Shown piece by piece: positions 1-5,115 of a stretch of 5,115 nt of DNA (positions are counted from its first letter, which is position 1; every line of letters begins with the position of its first letter). Both the position numbers and the translations under genes were made by a program. Source of the DNA: Treponema sp. (lineage in GTDB: Bacteria > Spirochaetota > Spirochaetia > Treponematales > Breznakiellaceae). The notes beneath the pieces were generated by a model. That model was not told the origin of the DNA. It was given only the letters and a program-made list of their open reading frames with translations, and did not search any database. Where the stretch lies: positions 1-5,115 of the forward strand of contig JAITJV010000010.1 in NCBI GenBank assembly GCA_031278755.1. Reading direction: 5' to 3'.

Positions 1-228
1 GCCTATGACGGCAAAGATCTGTTTAAGTTCGTGCATTTGTACGGAAAAGCCCTGCCAGTCCTGCCTGTCAAAAGATTCACGCAGCGACGCGGCCTGCTGA
101 TCAAAATCGGTACAGAACACACGCAAAATTTCAAAATATGTTTCTTCAAGGTTTCCTGCATTGGTGAGTCCTGTCGCCGTATTCAAGCCTTCAATATGCT
201 TAAGCTGTTCAATCAGGGAAATCTTCAT
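1..228 (-). CDS. Hpt (histidine phosphotransfer) domain protein, partial (C-terminus beyond left edge)
   Basis: Reading the minus strand from ATG at 228-226 gives 76 uninterrupted residues that run off the window. The start follows a good ribosome binding site, GGAGG (238-234), five bases upstream. The protein matches the Hpt pattern: an early 'IEGLNTATGL' segment (about residues 12-21), a 'Y-x-E-I-L-R-x-F' helix (31-38), then 'D-W-x-x-F-S-x-x-M-HELK' with candidate phospho-acceptor His66 and the 'x-x-x-x-I-G' that follows it. Hpt domains relay phosphate between response-regulator receivers in multistep phosphorelays, or act as cytoplasmic adaptors. The usual HxLKG or HxLKS reads HELKQ here. 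Because the domain starts at the N-terminus it may be a stand-alone Hpt of about 110-120 residues, but a larger protein cannot be excluded. It is transcribed divergently from thrC, so a shared pathway is not implied. The coding frame is certain in my view; the Hpt assignment rests on motif recognition. Confidence 0.75.
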   Translation of the reverse strand, partial: MKISLIEQLKHIEGLNTATGLTNAGNLEETYFEILRVFCTDFDQQAASLRESFDRQDWQGFSVQMHELKQIFAVIG

Positions 229-244
229 GCCGGCCTCCGTTCAT

Positions 245-252
245 ATTATATA
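245..252 (-). promoter_or_regulatory. Candidate -10 region for the Hpt gene
   Basis: On the minus strand this reads TATATAAT, containing a perfect TATAAT (250-245) and an overlapping TATATA (252-247) that is preceded by TGG as in an extended -10. No good -35 is present: the best 17-base spacing gives TTTCTA. Transcription would begin near 238-240, leaving only about ten bases of leader that start at the ribosome binding site. That is short, so this is a tentative call within an AT-rich divergent gap. Confidence 0.3.
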
Positions 253-357
253 CCAGGAATCCGTAATTAGAAATAGAGATCGGCGCAAGTTTATGATTCT
301 TTATCAAAATGTCCGGGAATACTTGGCTTTGACAATTCCATCGTGATAGTATCGTCC

Positions 358-1719
358 ATGCGTTATTACAGTACACGAAACGGTGCAGGGAACGTTTCCT
401 TTGCCGAAGCGGCTCTTGCCGGCCTTGCGCCCGACGGCGGGCTTTTTGTTCCCGAAGAAATTCCCCCATATCCGAAAGCGGTAAAATCAAGTTTGGGGAG
501 TATGGATTACCGCGACATCGCCTTTGAAACGATAAAACCGTATGTAAGAACGGAAATACCCGATCCTGTTCTTGAAGAAATGGTTCATTCCGCATATCCC
601 TTTACCGCGCCGCTTGTTCCCGCCGGGGACCGGCTTGTACTGGAATTGTTTCACGGGCCTACGGCGGCCTTTAAGGATTTCGGCGCCCGTTTTATGGCCC
701 GTTCTTTTGCCTTTCTCCGCCGCGGCGAGTCAAAGCCCATGCGCGTTCTTGTCGCCACTTCAGGCGATACGGGCGGGGCCGTCGCGGACGGCTTCTTTGG
801 CGTGCCGGGGATCTCCGTTACCGTCCTGTACCCCAAAGGCAGGGTTTCCCCGTTGCAGGAACGGCAGATTGCGGGGCTGGGCGCTAATATTTCCGCCCTG
901 GCGGTGGAAGGCAGTTTTGACGACTGCCAGCGTCTTGTAAAAGCCGCCCTTGCCGACGAAGATCTGCGCCGCCGCATGGTTCTTTCTTCGGCCAATTCGA
1001 TCAATGTGTCACGGCTCATTCCCCAGGCCGCGTACTACGCCGCCGCCGCGGGCAGGGCGGAGGCAGGCAGGACAGATCCCGACGGGGAAGCGACGCCGAG
1101 GGCCAAGGGGGCGGCCGGGGACAGGATGCAGGGTTCCGGCGCGGTAACTTTTTCCGTTCCTTCAGGAAATTTCGGGAATCTTACCGCGGGGCTTTACGCC
1201 ATGAAGATGGGCGCCCCCATAGCCGCCTTCATCGCGGCTACCAACATCAACAGAACCGTCCCCGATTATCTTGAAAGCGGCGAATACAAAACGCGCCCTT
1301 CGCAGGCGACGCTCTCCAGCGCCATGGATGTGGGCGCCCCCAGCAACTTCGAGCGTATGTCCGCCCATTTTTCCTGGGAAGAAATGCGGCGCGTCATACG
1401 CGGGGCGTTTGTTACCGATGAAGAAACCCGCAAAACCATCGAAGAAATCCGCCGTGTGCACGGGTACTTCCTCGATCCCCACAGCGCCGTGGGCTGGAAA
1501 GCCGCGGATAAACTGCGCGAGGCGGAAGGGCTTCAGGCGGTAAAGGCGGGCGGCCCGCTGGGGGTCCTCTCAACCGCCCATCCTGCGAAATTCGCCGAAA
1601 CGGTGGAACCGCTTGCGGGCCCTGTTCCCGTACCCGCCGTCCTTGCAAAGGCAATGGAACGCGCGGCTGATTCGCGTATTATTCCCGCGGAAATTTCCGC
1701 CCTGCTGGAGGCGCTGTGA
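358..1719 (+). CDS. thrC: Threonine synthase (PLP-dependent)
   Basis: Converts O-phospho-L-homoserine to L-threonine and phosphate, the last step of threonine synthesis, in the cytoplasm. With the ATG at 358 it has 453 residues, slightly longer than the roughly 430 of the E. coli-type enzyme. An N-terminal 'RYYSTRNG' opening is typical of the family. The PLP-binding lysine is Lys106 in '[13 protein letters not shown]'. Other hallmarks in order are SGDTGG (135-140), NSIN...RLIPQ (213-223), SGNFG (269-273, cofactor phosphate loop), PSNFERM (328-334), DPHSAVG (373-379) and STAHPAKF (405-412). Residues about 232-262 form a low-complexity insertion rich in Gly, Ala, Arg and Asp just before the SGNFG strand. 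The GTG at 343 is an alternative start adding five residues; I prefer 358 because homologues begin at this MRYYSTRN segment. Neither start has a strong ribosome binding site. The stop overlaps the next gene by four bases. Confidence 0.95.
   Translation: MRYYSTRNGAGNVSFAEAALAGLAPDGGLFVPEEIPPYPKAVKSSLGSMDYRDIAFETIKPYVRTEIPDPVLEEMVHSAYPFTAPLVPAGDRLVLELFHGPTAAFKDFGARFMARSFAFLRRGESKPMRVLVATSGDTGGAVADGFFGVPGISVTVLYPKGRVSPLQERQIAGLGANISALAVEGSFDDCQRLVKAALADEDLRRRMVLSSANSINVSRLIPQAAYYAAAAGRAEAGRTDPDGEATPRAKGAAGDRMQGSGAVTFSVPSGNFGNLTAGLYAMKMGAPIAAFIAATNINRTVPDYLESGEYKTRPSQATLSSAMDVGAPSNFERMSAHFSWEEMRRVIRGAFVTDEETRKTIEEIRRVHGYFLDPHSAVGWKAADKLREAEGLQAVKAGGPLGVLSTAHPAKFAETVEPLAGPVPVPAVLAKAMERAADSRIIPAEISALLEAL
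1051..1143 (+). other. In-frame low-complexity insertion within thrC
   Basis: This 93-base segment encodes about 31 residues (232-262 of ThrC from the ATG), mostly Gly, Ala, Arg, Asp, Glu and Pro, between the 'IPQAAYY' helix and the '[11 protein letters not shown]' strand. Other threonine synthases, as I recall them, have a short linker here. The DNA is strongly purine-biased on the plus strand and contains three GGCAGG copies (1051-1056, 1062-1067, 1066-1071), consistent with growth by slippage. It keeps frame and lies between intact motifs, so it is probably a surface loop. Confidence 0.55.
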
Positions 1720-2201
1720 AAGTATGTTACTGCGGTTCGGGCCGCCCCTATGGTGAATGTTGCGGCCCCTACATAAGCGGAGAAAAACTCCCGCCCACGG
1801 CCGAGGCCCTGATGCGCAGCCGTTATTCGGCCTACGCGGAGCACGCCGTCGATTATATCATTGACACCTGTATAAGAAGCGAAAAAGACGGCATAGACAT
1901 AAAGCAAACCCGCGACTGGAGCGAAAAATCAACATGGCTTGGCCTCACGATCATTTCCACGGAAAAGGGCGGCCCCGAAGACAACGAAGGCTCCGTTGAA
2001 TTCAAGGCTGTCTATGAACGCGACGGACTCAGGGATGTACACCACGAACGGGGCCGTTTCAAAAAAAGCGGCGGCCGCTGGCTCTACGACAACGGCGACA
2101 TCATCCCCAACACCGTCGTCCGCGCATCTCCCAAAGTCGGCCGCAACGACCCCTGCCCCTGCGGAAGCGGAAGAAAGTACAAGCATTGTCATGGCTCTTA
2201 G
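1716..2201 (+). CDS. ychJ: YchJ-like (UPF0225) protein with SEC-C motifs at both ends
   Basis: A 161-residue protein of the YchJ/UPF0225 type. It carries an N-terminal SEC-C zinc-binding motif (Cys4, Cys6, Cys15, Cys16 in '[16 protein letters not shown]'), the characteristic '[12 protein letters not shown]' segment (30-41), a central domain of the NTF2-like fold expected for this family (about 40-130, including '[16 protein letters not shown]'), and a C-terminal SEC-C motif (Cys147, Cys149, Cys158, His159 in '[18 protein letters not shown]'). SEC-C motifs bind zinc, as at the SecA C-terminus; the precise role of YchJ proteins is not established. The GTG start at 1716 overlaps the thrC stop as GTGA and is preceded by GGAGG (1707-1711) four bases away, lying inside the end of thrC. 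That indicates translational coupling. No signal peptide or membrane segment is visible, so it should be cytosolic. A functional link to threonine synthesis is not evident from the sequence. Confidence 0.88.
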   Translation: MKVCYCGSGRPYGECCGPYISGEKLPPTAEALMRSRYSAYAEHAVDYIIDTCIRSEKDGIDIKQTRDWSEKSTWLGLTIISTEKGGPEDNEGSVEFKAVYERDGLRDVHHERGRFKKSGGRWLYDNGDIIPNTVVRASPKVGRNDPCPCGSGRKYKHCHGS

Positions 2202-2233
2202 AACAGGCTCATTGATCCGTGTTGAGAGGGTTT

Positions 2234-2279
2234 CATACCCCGCCGCAGACTGTGTTTGAGCGCTCTGCCGCGCGGTATG
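2234..2279. repeat. Intergenic stem-loop repeat element, copy 1
   Basis: The left arm 2234-2248 (CATACCCCGCCGCAG) pairs with the right arm 2265-2279 (CTGCCGCGCGGTATG) at 13 of 15 positions, around a 16-base loop (2249-2264). The loop plus right arm (2249-2279) recurs as its reverse complement at 5083-5113 with 29 of 31 identities. It begins 32 bases after the ychJ stop. Such a recurring palindromic intergenic unit resembles REP-type elements. It has no T-run after the stem, so a classic intrinsic terminator is unlikely, although a stem this long could still limit readthrough or protect the 3' end of the thrC-ychJ message. Confidence 0.65.
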
Positions 2280-2308
2280 TTGATATTCCTTGTCAATGTC
2301 ATTACATT
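2280..2308 (+). promoter_or_regulatory. Candidate promoter for the malic enzyme gene
   Basis: TTGATA (2280-2285, five of six matches to the -35 consensus) and TACATT (2303-2308, four of six to the -10) are separated by 17 bases. They lie 74-102 bases upstream of the malic enzyme start. Transcription would begin near 2315. The -35 directly abuts the repeat hairpin ending at 2279, and the -10 overlaps the base of the second hairpin (2307-2350). Weak but well spaced. Confidence 0.35.
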
Positions 2309-2350
2309 AAAGGGAACTCTGAAAACCGAAATTTTTGGAGGTTCCTTTAA
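2307..2350 (+). repeat. Long imperfect inverted repeat in the malic enzyme leader
   Basis: TTAAAGG (2307-2313) pairs with CCTTTAA (2344-2350). After a bulged G2314, AAC (2315-2317) pairs with GTT (2341-2343 with G2340 bulged on the other arm), and TCTGAAAA (2318-2325) pairs with TTTTTGGA (2332-2339) through two G-T wobbles. The loop is CCGAAA (2326-2331). This gives about 18 paired positions. There is no T-run after it, so it does not look like a simple terminator. It ends 31 bases before the malic enzyme ATG and leaves that gene's ribosome binding site free. It is unrelated in sequence to the 2234-2279 element. Confidence 0.55.
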
Positions 2351-2381
2351 GAAATAATTTCCGTTTCAAAGAGGCTTATTC

Positions 2382-3830
2382 ATGAAAATCGATCCCGCCC
2401 TCAAAAATCTTGACAGTCTGTTTCCGGCGGATTTTACGGAAGATCGGAAAGCCAGGGCAAAGACCCTGTTCCTTAAAAATCTTTCCGAAGAGGCCCACCG
2501 TTTCTACGGCGGAAAAATGCAGACCGTGCCCAAGTGCGGCATTTACGGCCTTAACTGGTTCAACGTCTGGTACACTCCGGGGGTTTCGAAGATTTCGACA
2601 AACATACGCGATGACAACGATGTTTCGTTCGGCCTTTCAAACCGGGGGAACCTGGTGGCGGTTGTTTCCGATTCCACCCGTGTACTGGGCGACGGGGACT
2701 GCACCCCTCCGGGAGGGCTTGGCGTCATGGAAGGAAAGGCGATGATCATGAAGTACCTGGGCGGCGTGGACGCGGTTGCGCTGTGTGTAGATTCGCGGGG
2801 GGACGACGGCAAAAACGATCCTGCCAAAATTATAGAATTCGTCAAGATGGTTCAACATTCTTTCGGGGCCGTTAACCTTGAAGACATAAGCCAGCCGAAC
2901 TGTTTCCGGGTGCTGGATGAACTCCGCGAAGCCTGCGATATTCCCGTGTGGCACGACGACGCGCAGGGAACGGCCTGCATCACCCTGGCGGGCCTTCTCA
3001 ATGCGCTGAAGCTCGCCGGTAAAAAATTAAGCGAGGCCAAAATCGTGCTTCTCGGCGCCGGCGCTTCCAACACGACAATAGCGCGGCTTATCCTTGCCGA
3101 CGGCGGCGATCCTTCCAAAATGACCGTCTTCGATACCAAAGGCTCTTTGCATCAGGGCCGTGACGACATCAGGGGCGACAAGCGGAATTACCGCAAGTGG
3201 GAACTCTGCGAAAAGACCAACCCCGCGCGTGTTTCCACCATGGACGAAGCCATGAAGGGCGCGGATGTGCTTGTCGCGCTTTCCACGCCGGGCCCCGATA
3301 CGGTCAAGCGTGAATGGATCAGGTCCATGGCGCCCAGGGCCGTCGTCTTTACCTGCGCCAATCCGGTGCCGGAAATCTGGCCCTACGCCGCAAAAGAAGA
3401 AGGCGCCTTCATAGTCGCCACGGGGCGGGGAGACTTCCCCAATCAGGTGAACAATTCGGTCTGCTTCCCCGGCATCCTCAAGGGCGCGCTCCTTGTACGG
3501 GCGCGAAAGATCACCGACGGCATGGCGATACGTTGCGCCCATTCAATCGCCGACTTTTCCGAAAGGCGGGGAATCACCCCCGACAACATAGTCGCCACGA
3601 TGGAGGAGGCCGACGTCTTTGCACAGGAAGCCGCCGATGTCGCCGTCAAGGCCGTCGAAGAAGGGGTCGCCAGGATCAAACTTTCGCGGGAAGAAGTGTA
3701 CAGCCGCGCCAAAGCCGATATTGCCGCCGCCCGCGCCCTTGTTGATGATATGAAGAAGCTGGGCCATATCAGGGAACCTCCCGCCGAAATGCTGGAAAAA
3801 GCGCTGGCAAAAGCCGTCGCGGCGGTGTAG
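2382..3830 (+). CDS. Malic enzyme (malate dehydrogenase, oxaloacetate-decarboxylating), short form
   Basis: A 482-residue malic enzyme that oxidatively decarboxylates malate to pyruvate and CO2 with NAD(P)+, in the cytoplasm. Visible landmarks are YTPGV with the catalytic Tyr64, 'SDSTRVLGDGD' (96-106), 'GVMEGKA' with the catalytic Lys119, 'LEDISQPNCF' with metal ligands Glu167 and Asp168, 'HDDAQGTA' with Asp192, the Rossmann nucleotide loop GAGAS (225-229), 'CANPVPEI' (326-332) and 'GDFPNQVNN...FPGILKGAL' (350-370). The protein ends shortly after the NAD-binding domain, so it lacks the phosphotransacetylase-like C-terminus of MaeB. The common FHDDQHGTA motif reads WHDDAQGTA here. Asp251 after the second Rossmann strand is compatible with NAD use, but cofactor choice cannot be settled by eye. 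The start at 2382 is supported by AGAGG (2370-2374), seven bases upstream. The next gene follows after 49 bases with no terminator, suggesting co-transcription. Confidence 0.9.
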   Translation: MKIDPALKNLDSLFPADFTEDRKARAKTLFLKNLSEEAHRFYGGKMQTVPKCGIYGLNWFNVWYTPGVSKISTNIRDDNDVSFGLSNRGNLVAVVSDSTRVLGDGDCTPPGGLGVMEGKAMIMKYLGGVDAVALCVDSRGDDGKNDPAKIIEFVKMVQHSFGAVNLEDISQPNCFRVLDELREACDIPVWHDDAQGTACITLAGLLNALKLAGKKLSEAKIVLLGAGASNTTIARLILADGGDPSKMTVFDTKGSLHQGRDDIRGDKRNYRKWELCEKTNPARVSTMDEAMKGADVLVALSTPGPDTVKREWIRSMAPRAVVFTCANPVPEIWPYAAKEEGAFIVATGRGDFPNQVNNSVCFPGILKGALLVRARKITDGMAIRCAHSIADFSERRGITPDNIVATMEEADVFAQEAADVAVKAVEEGVARIKLSREEVYSRAKADIAAARALVDDMKKLGHIREPPAEMLEKALAKAVAAV

Positions 3831-3879
3831 TTAGTGTCTACATTACGGACAGACGCTGGTTGCGGCGGCCGGATACAGT

Positions 3880-5067
3880 ATGAGTGAAATGATTTACCGG
3901 CCTGTCGGAAAAACAGGCATGTCCGCCAGCGTCGTGGGCCTGGGCGGGGAACACCTTGACGGAAAGCCTTTCGAAACAGCGGATGAGGTTATCGGCGCCG
4001 CAATGGATCGCGGCGTTAACATTATGGACCTCTTTATGCCCGGCGATACGGTGCGCTCCAATATAGGCCGCGCCCTCAGGGGAAAGCGGGACAAGATGCT
4101 CATACAGGGGCATATCTGTTCTACCGATATAAACGAACAGTACGACAGGTCCCGCGACCGTAAATCAATACAGAAATATTTCGAAAGCCTGCTCCGCTGC
4201 CTTGATACGGATTATATAGACTTCGGCATGCTGTTCTTTATCGACAGTGAAAAAGATTATACGGACGTCTTTGAAGGGGCCGCTCTTGAATACGCCCTCG
4301 AACTGAAGCAGAAGGGCGTGATCAGGGCCATAGGGGCAAGTTCCCATAATCCGCTGATTGCCAAACGGGTTGTTGAGTCGGACGTTGTGGAGCTTCTCAT
4401 GTTCAGCATAAACCCCGCCTTTGACATGGCCCCGGCGGAAATCAACGTGCTTGACTACCTTGACGAAAAGATGATTGATTACGAAAAAAACATGGACCCC
4501 GACAGGGCCGCTTTGTACCGCCTGTGCGAGCAGAAAGACGTCGCCGTTACGGTGATGAAAACCCTCGGCGCGGGGAAGCTCCTTTCACCCAGGTACACGC
4601 CCTTTGCGGAGCCGCTTACCGTTCCGCAGTGCATACACTATGCCCTTACAAGGCCCGCGGTGGTCAGCGTTCTCCTTGGCTGCTCAAGCCGGGAGGAAGT
4701 GCTGGAAGCGTTGCGCTATCTTGACGCGGATGAAGCGGAAAAGGATTACAGCGCCGTCATTGATAAATACCAGGGCGTTTTTAAGGGAAGCTGCGTTTAC
4801 TGCAACCATTGCCTTCCCTGTCCGGTTGAAATCAACATTGCCGAGGTGAATAAATTCGCCGACATCGCCGAGGCGTCTCTGGAGCGCCGGAGTCCGGAAC
4901 GCCGCAGTCAGTCCGCCGGCATTCCGCCCGGCGTCCGTACCCATTACAAGGCGCTGGGAAAACACGGTTCGGACTGTATTTCATGCGGAAGCTGTGAAAC
5001 ACGCTGCCCCTTCTCCGTGCCGGTTATAAAGAACATGAAAAAAGCGGCGGAACTTTTCGGCTGCTAG
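3880..5067 (+). CDS. Aldo/keto reductase-family protein with C-terminal 2x[4Fe-4S] ferredoxin-like domain
   Basis: A 395-residue protein. The first roughly 280 residues form an aldo/keto reductase barrel: 'YRPVGKTGMSASVVGLGG' (6-23), 'GVNIMD' (45-50), 'LDTDYIDFGML' (108-118), 'GVIRAIGASSHNP' (146-158) and the late cofactor-site stretch 'VLLGCSSREEVLEAL' (264-278). The tail has two ferredoxin-type motifs, Cys305/308/311/314-Pro and Cys366/369/372/376-Pro, expected to hold two [4Fe-4S] clusters. Of the classical tetrad Asp-Tyr-Lys-His only Asp50 remains; by my alignment the Tyr position is Gly, the Lys position is His78 in 'LIQGH', and the His position is Phe119. A standard carbonyl reduction mechanism is therefore doubtful, and the substrate is unknown. 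The start at 3880 is the first possible one in frame after the upstream stop, but has no clear ribosome binding site; the ATG at 3889 is an alternative. It probably shares a transcript with the malic enzyme gene. Confidence 0.88.
   Translation: MSEMIYRPVGKTGMSASVVGLGGEHLDGKPFETADEVIGAAMDRGVNIMDLFMPGDTVRSNIGRALRGKRDKMLIQGHICSTDINEQYDRSRDRKSIQKYFESLLRCLDTDYIDFGMLFFIDSEKDYTDVFEGAALEYALELKQKGVIRAIGASSHNPLIAKRVVESDVVELLMFSINPAFDMAPAEINVLDYLDEKMIDYEKNMDPDRAALYRLCEQKDVAVTVMKTLGAGKLLSPRYTPFAEPLTVPQCIHYALTRPAVVSVLLGCSSREEVLEALRYLDADEAEKDYSAVIDKYQGVFKGSCVYCNHCLPCPVEINIAEVNKFADIAEASLERRSPERRSQSAGIPPGVRTHYKALGKHGSDCISCGSCETRCPFSVPVIKNMKKAAELFGC
4882..4911 (+). repeat. Diverged 15-base tandem duplication inside the reductase gene
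   Basis: The units 4882-4896 and 4897-4911 match at 12 of 15 bases and encode ERRSP and ERRSQ. They lie between the two iron-sulfur cluster motifs (residues 335-344). The spacing between the motifs is about 12 residues more than I recall for relatives, so this looks like a small in-frame expansion in a surface linker. Confidence 0.5.
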
Positions 5068-5082
5068 CGGTTACGTAAATCC

Positions 5083-5115
5083 CATCCCGCGCGGCAGAGC
5101 GCGCAAACACAGTTT
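5083..5115. repeat. Intergenic stem-loop repeat element, copy 2, inverted and truncated by window edge
   Basis: Positions 5083-5113 match the reverse complement of 2249-2279 at 29 of 31 bases; the differences are at 5086 and 5103. It starts 15 bases after the reductase stop codon. The opposing arm, by analogy with copy 1, would lie just beyond the window. Within this copy GCGCG (5089-5093) can also pair with CGCGC (5100-5104), a short hairpin that copy 1 lacks because of the base corresponding to 5103. Confidence 0.65.

Noticed and set aside
292..297. TATGAT as a -10 box for thrC
   Set aside because: A good hexamer at a plausible distance, but no acceptable -35 lies 16-18 bases upstream and there is no TGN extension. 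A promoter must be in 229-357, but I cannot place it.
329..334. Perfect TTGACA -35 hexamer just upstream of thrC
   Set aside because: With 15-18 base spacing the only -10 is a poor TATCGT (350-355), which would start transcription at or after the ATG at 358. It cannot serve the thrC start I prefer, so it is probably chance.
2228..2240. GGGT/ACCC hairpin after ychJ as a terminator
   Set aside because: Only four base pairs and no T-run. The overlapping 15-base stem of 2234-2279 is far stronger.
2337..2341. Strong GGAGG as a ribosome binding site for a leader peptide
   Set aside because: No ATG, GTG or TTG follows at usable spacing, and the bases are the right arm of the 2307-2350 hairpin.
3027..3542. 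Long minus-strand open frame of 171 codons inside the malic enzyme gene
   Set aside because: It lies wholly within a gene with intact family motifs, shows no recognisable domain, and is the expected antisense shadow of GC-rich coding DNA. The same applies to 1533-1907 and 209-595 on the minus strand.
3836..3854. GTCT/AGAC inverted repeat between the malic enzyme and reductase genes
   Set aside because: Four base pairs around an 11-base loop is not meaningful.
2249..5113. Inverted repeats as terminal repeats of a composite mobile element
   Set aside because: The interval holds only two housekeeping-type genes with no transposase, and copy 1 is itself a complete hairpin. A dispersed palindromic repeat explains it better.

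Overview
This window is ordinary bacterial chromosome: densely packed genes, moderately GC-rich by eye, with AT-rich intergenic gaps. The gene set is a histidine-phosphotransfer protein, threonine synthase, a YchJ-type SEC-C protein, a malic enzyme and an Fe-S aldo/keto reductase. Together with anaerobe-type features (an aldo/keto reductase carrying a ferredoxin-like tail) this suggests an anaerobic bacterium. A spirochaete of the Treponema type is my best guess, but it rests on family resemblance from memory and is low confidence. I see no transposase, phage gene, tRNA, rRNA or CRISPR array.

Layout: positions 1-228 hold the 5' part of a minus-strand gene for an Hpt (histidine phosphotransfer) domain protein, cut by the left edge. 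A 129-base AT-rich divergent gap (229-357) separates it from a plus-strand pair: thrC (358-1719) and a ychJ-like gene (1716-2201), which overlap by four bases (GTGA) and are probably translationally coupled. A 180-base gap (2202-2381) follows. It holds two separate hairpin structures and a candidate promoter, and leads into a malic enzyme gene (2382-3830). After 49 bases comes an aldo/keto reductase with two C-terminal [4Fe-4S] motifs (3880-5067). The window ends inside a second copy of the first hairpin element.

How the parts fit: ThrC makes threonine from O-phosphohomoserine. The malic enzyme links malate and pyruvate while producing NAD(P)H. The reductase beside it looks like a redox protein, but most of the canonical AKR catalytic tetrad appears to be missing. 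The malic enzyme and reductase genes have no visible terminator between them and are probably co-transcribed. The strongest non-coding signal is a roughly 46-base stem-loop element after ychJ (2234-2279). Its reverse complement recurs just after the reductase gene (5083-5115, truncated by the window), so the two copies bracket the malic enzyme/reductase unit as inverted repeats. I found no convincing new multi-gene system; the leads are the repeat element, the leader hairpin and the altered active site of the reductase.
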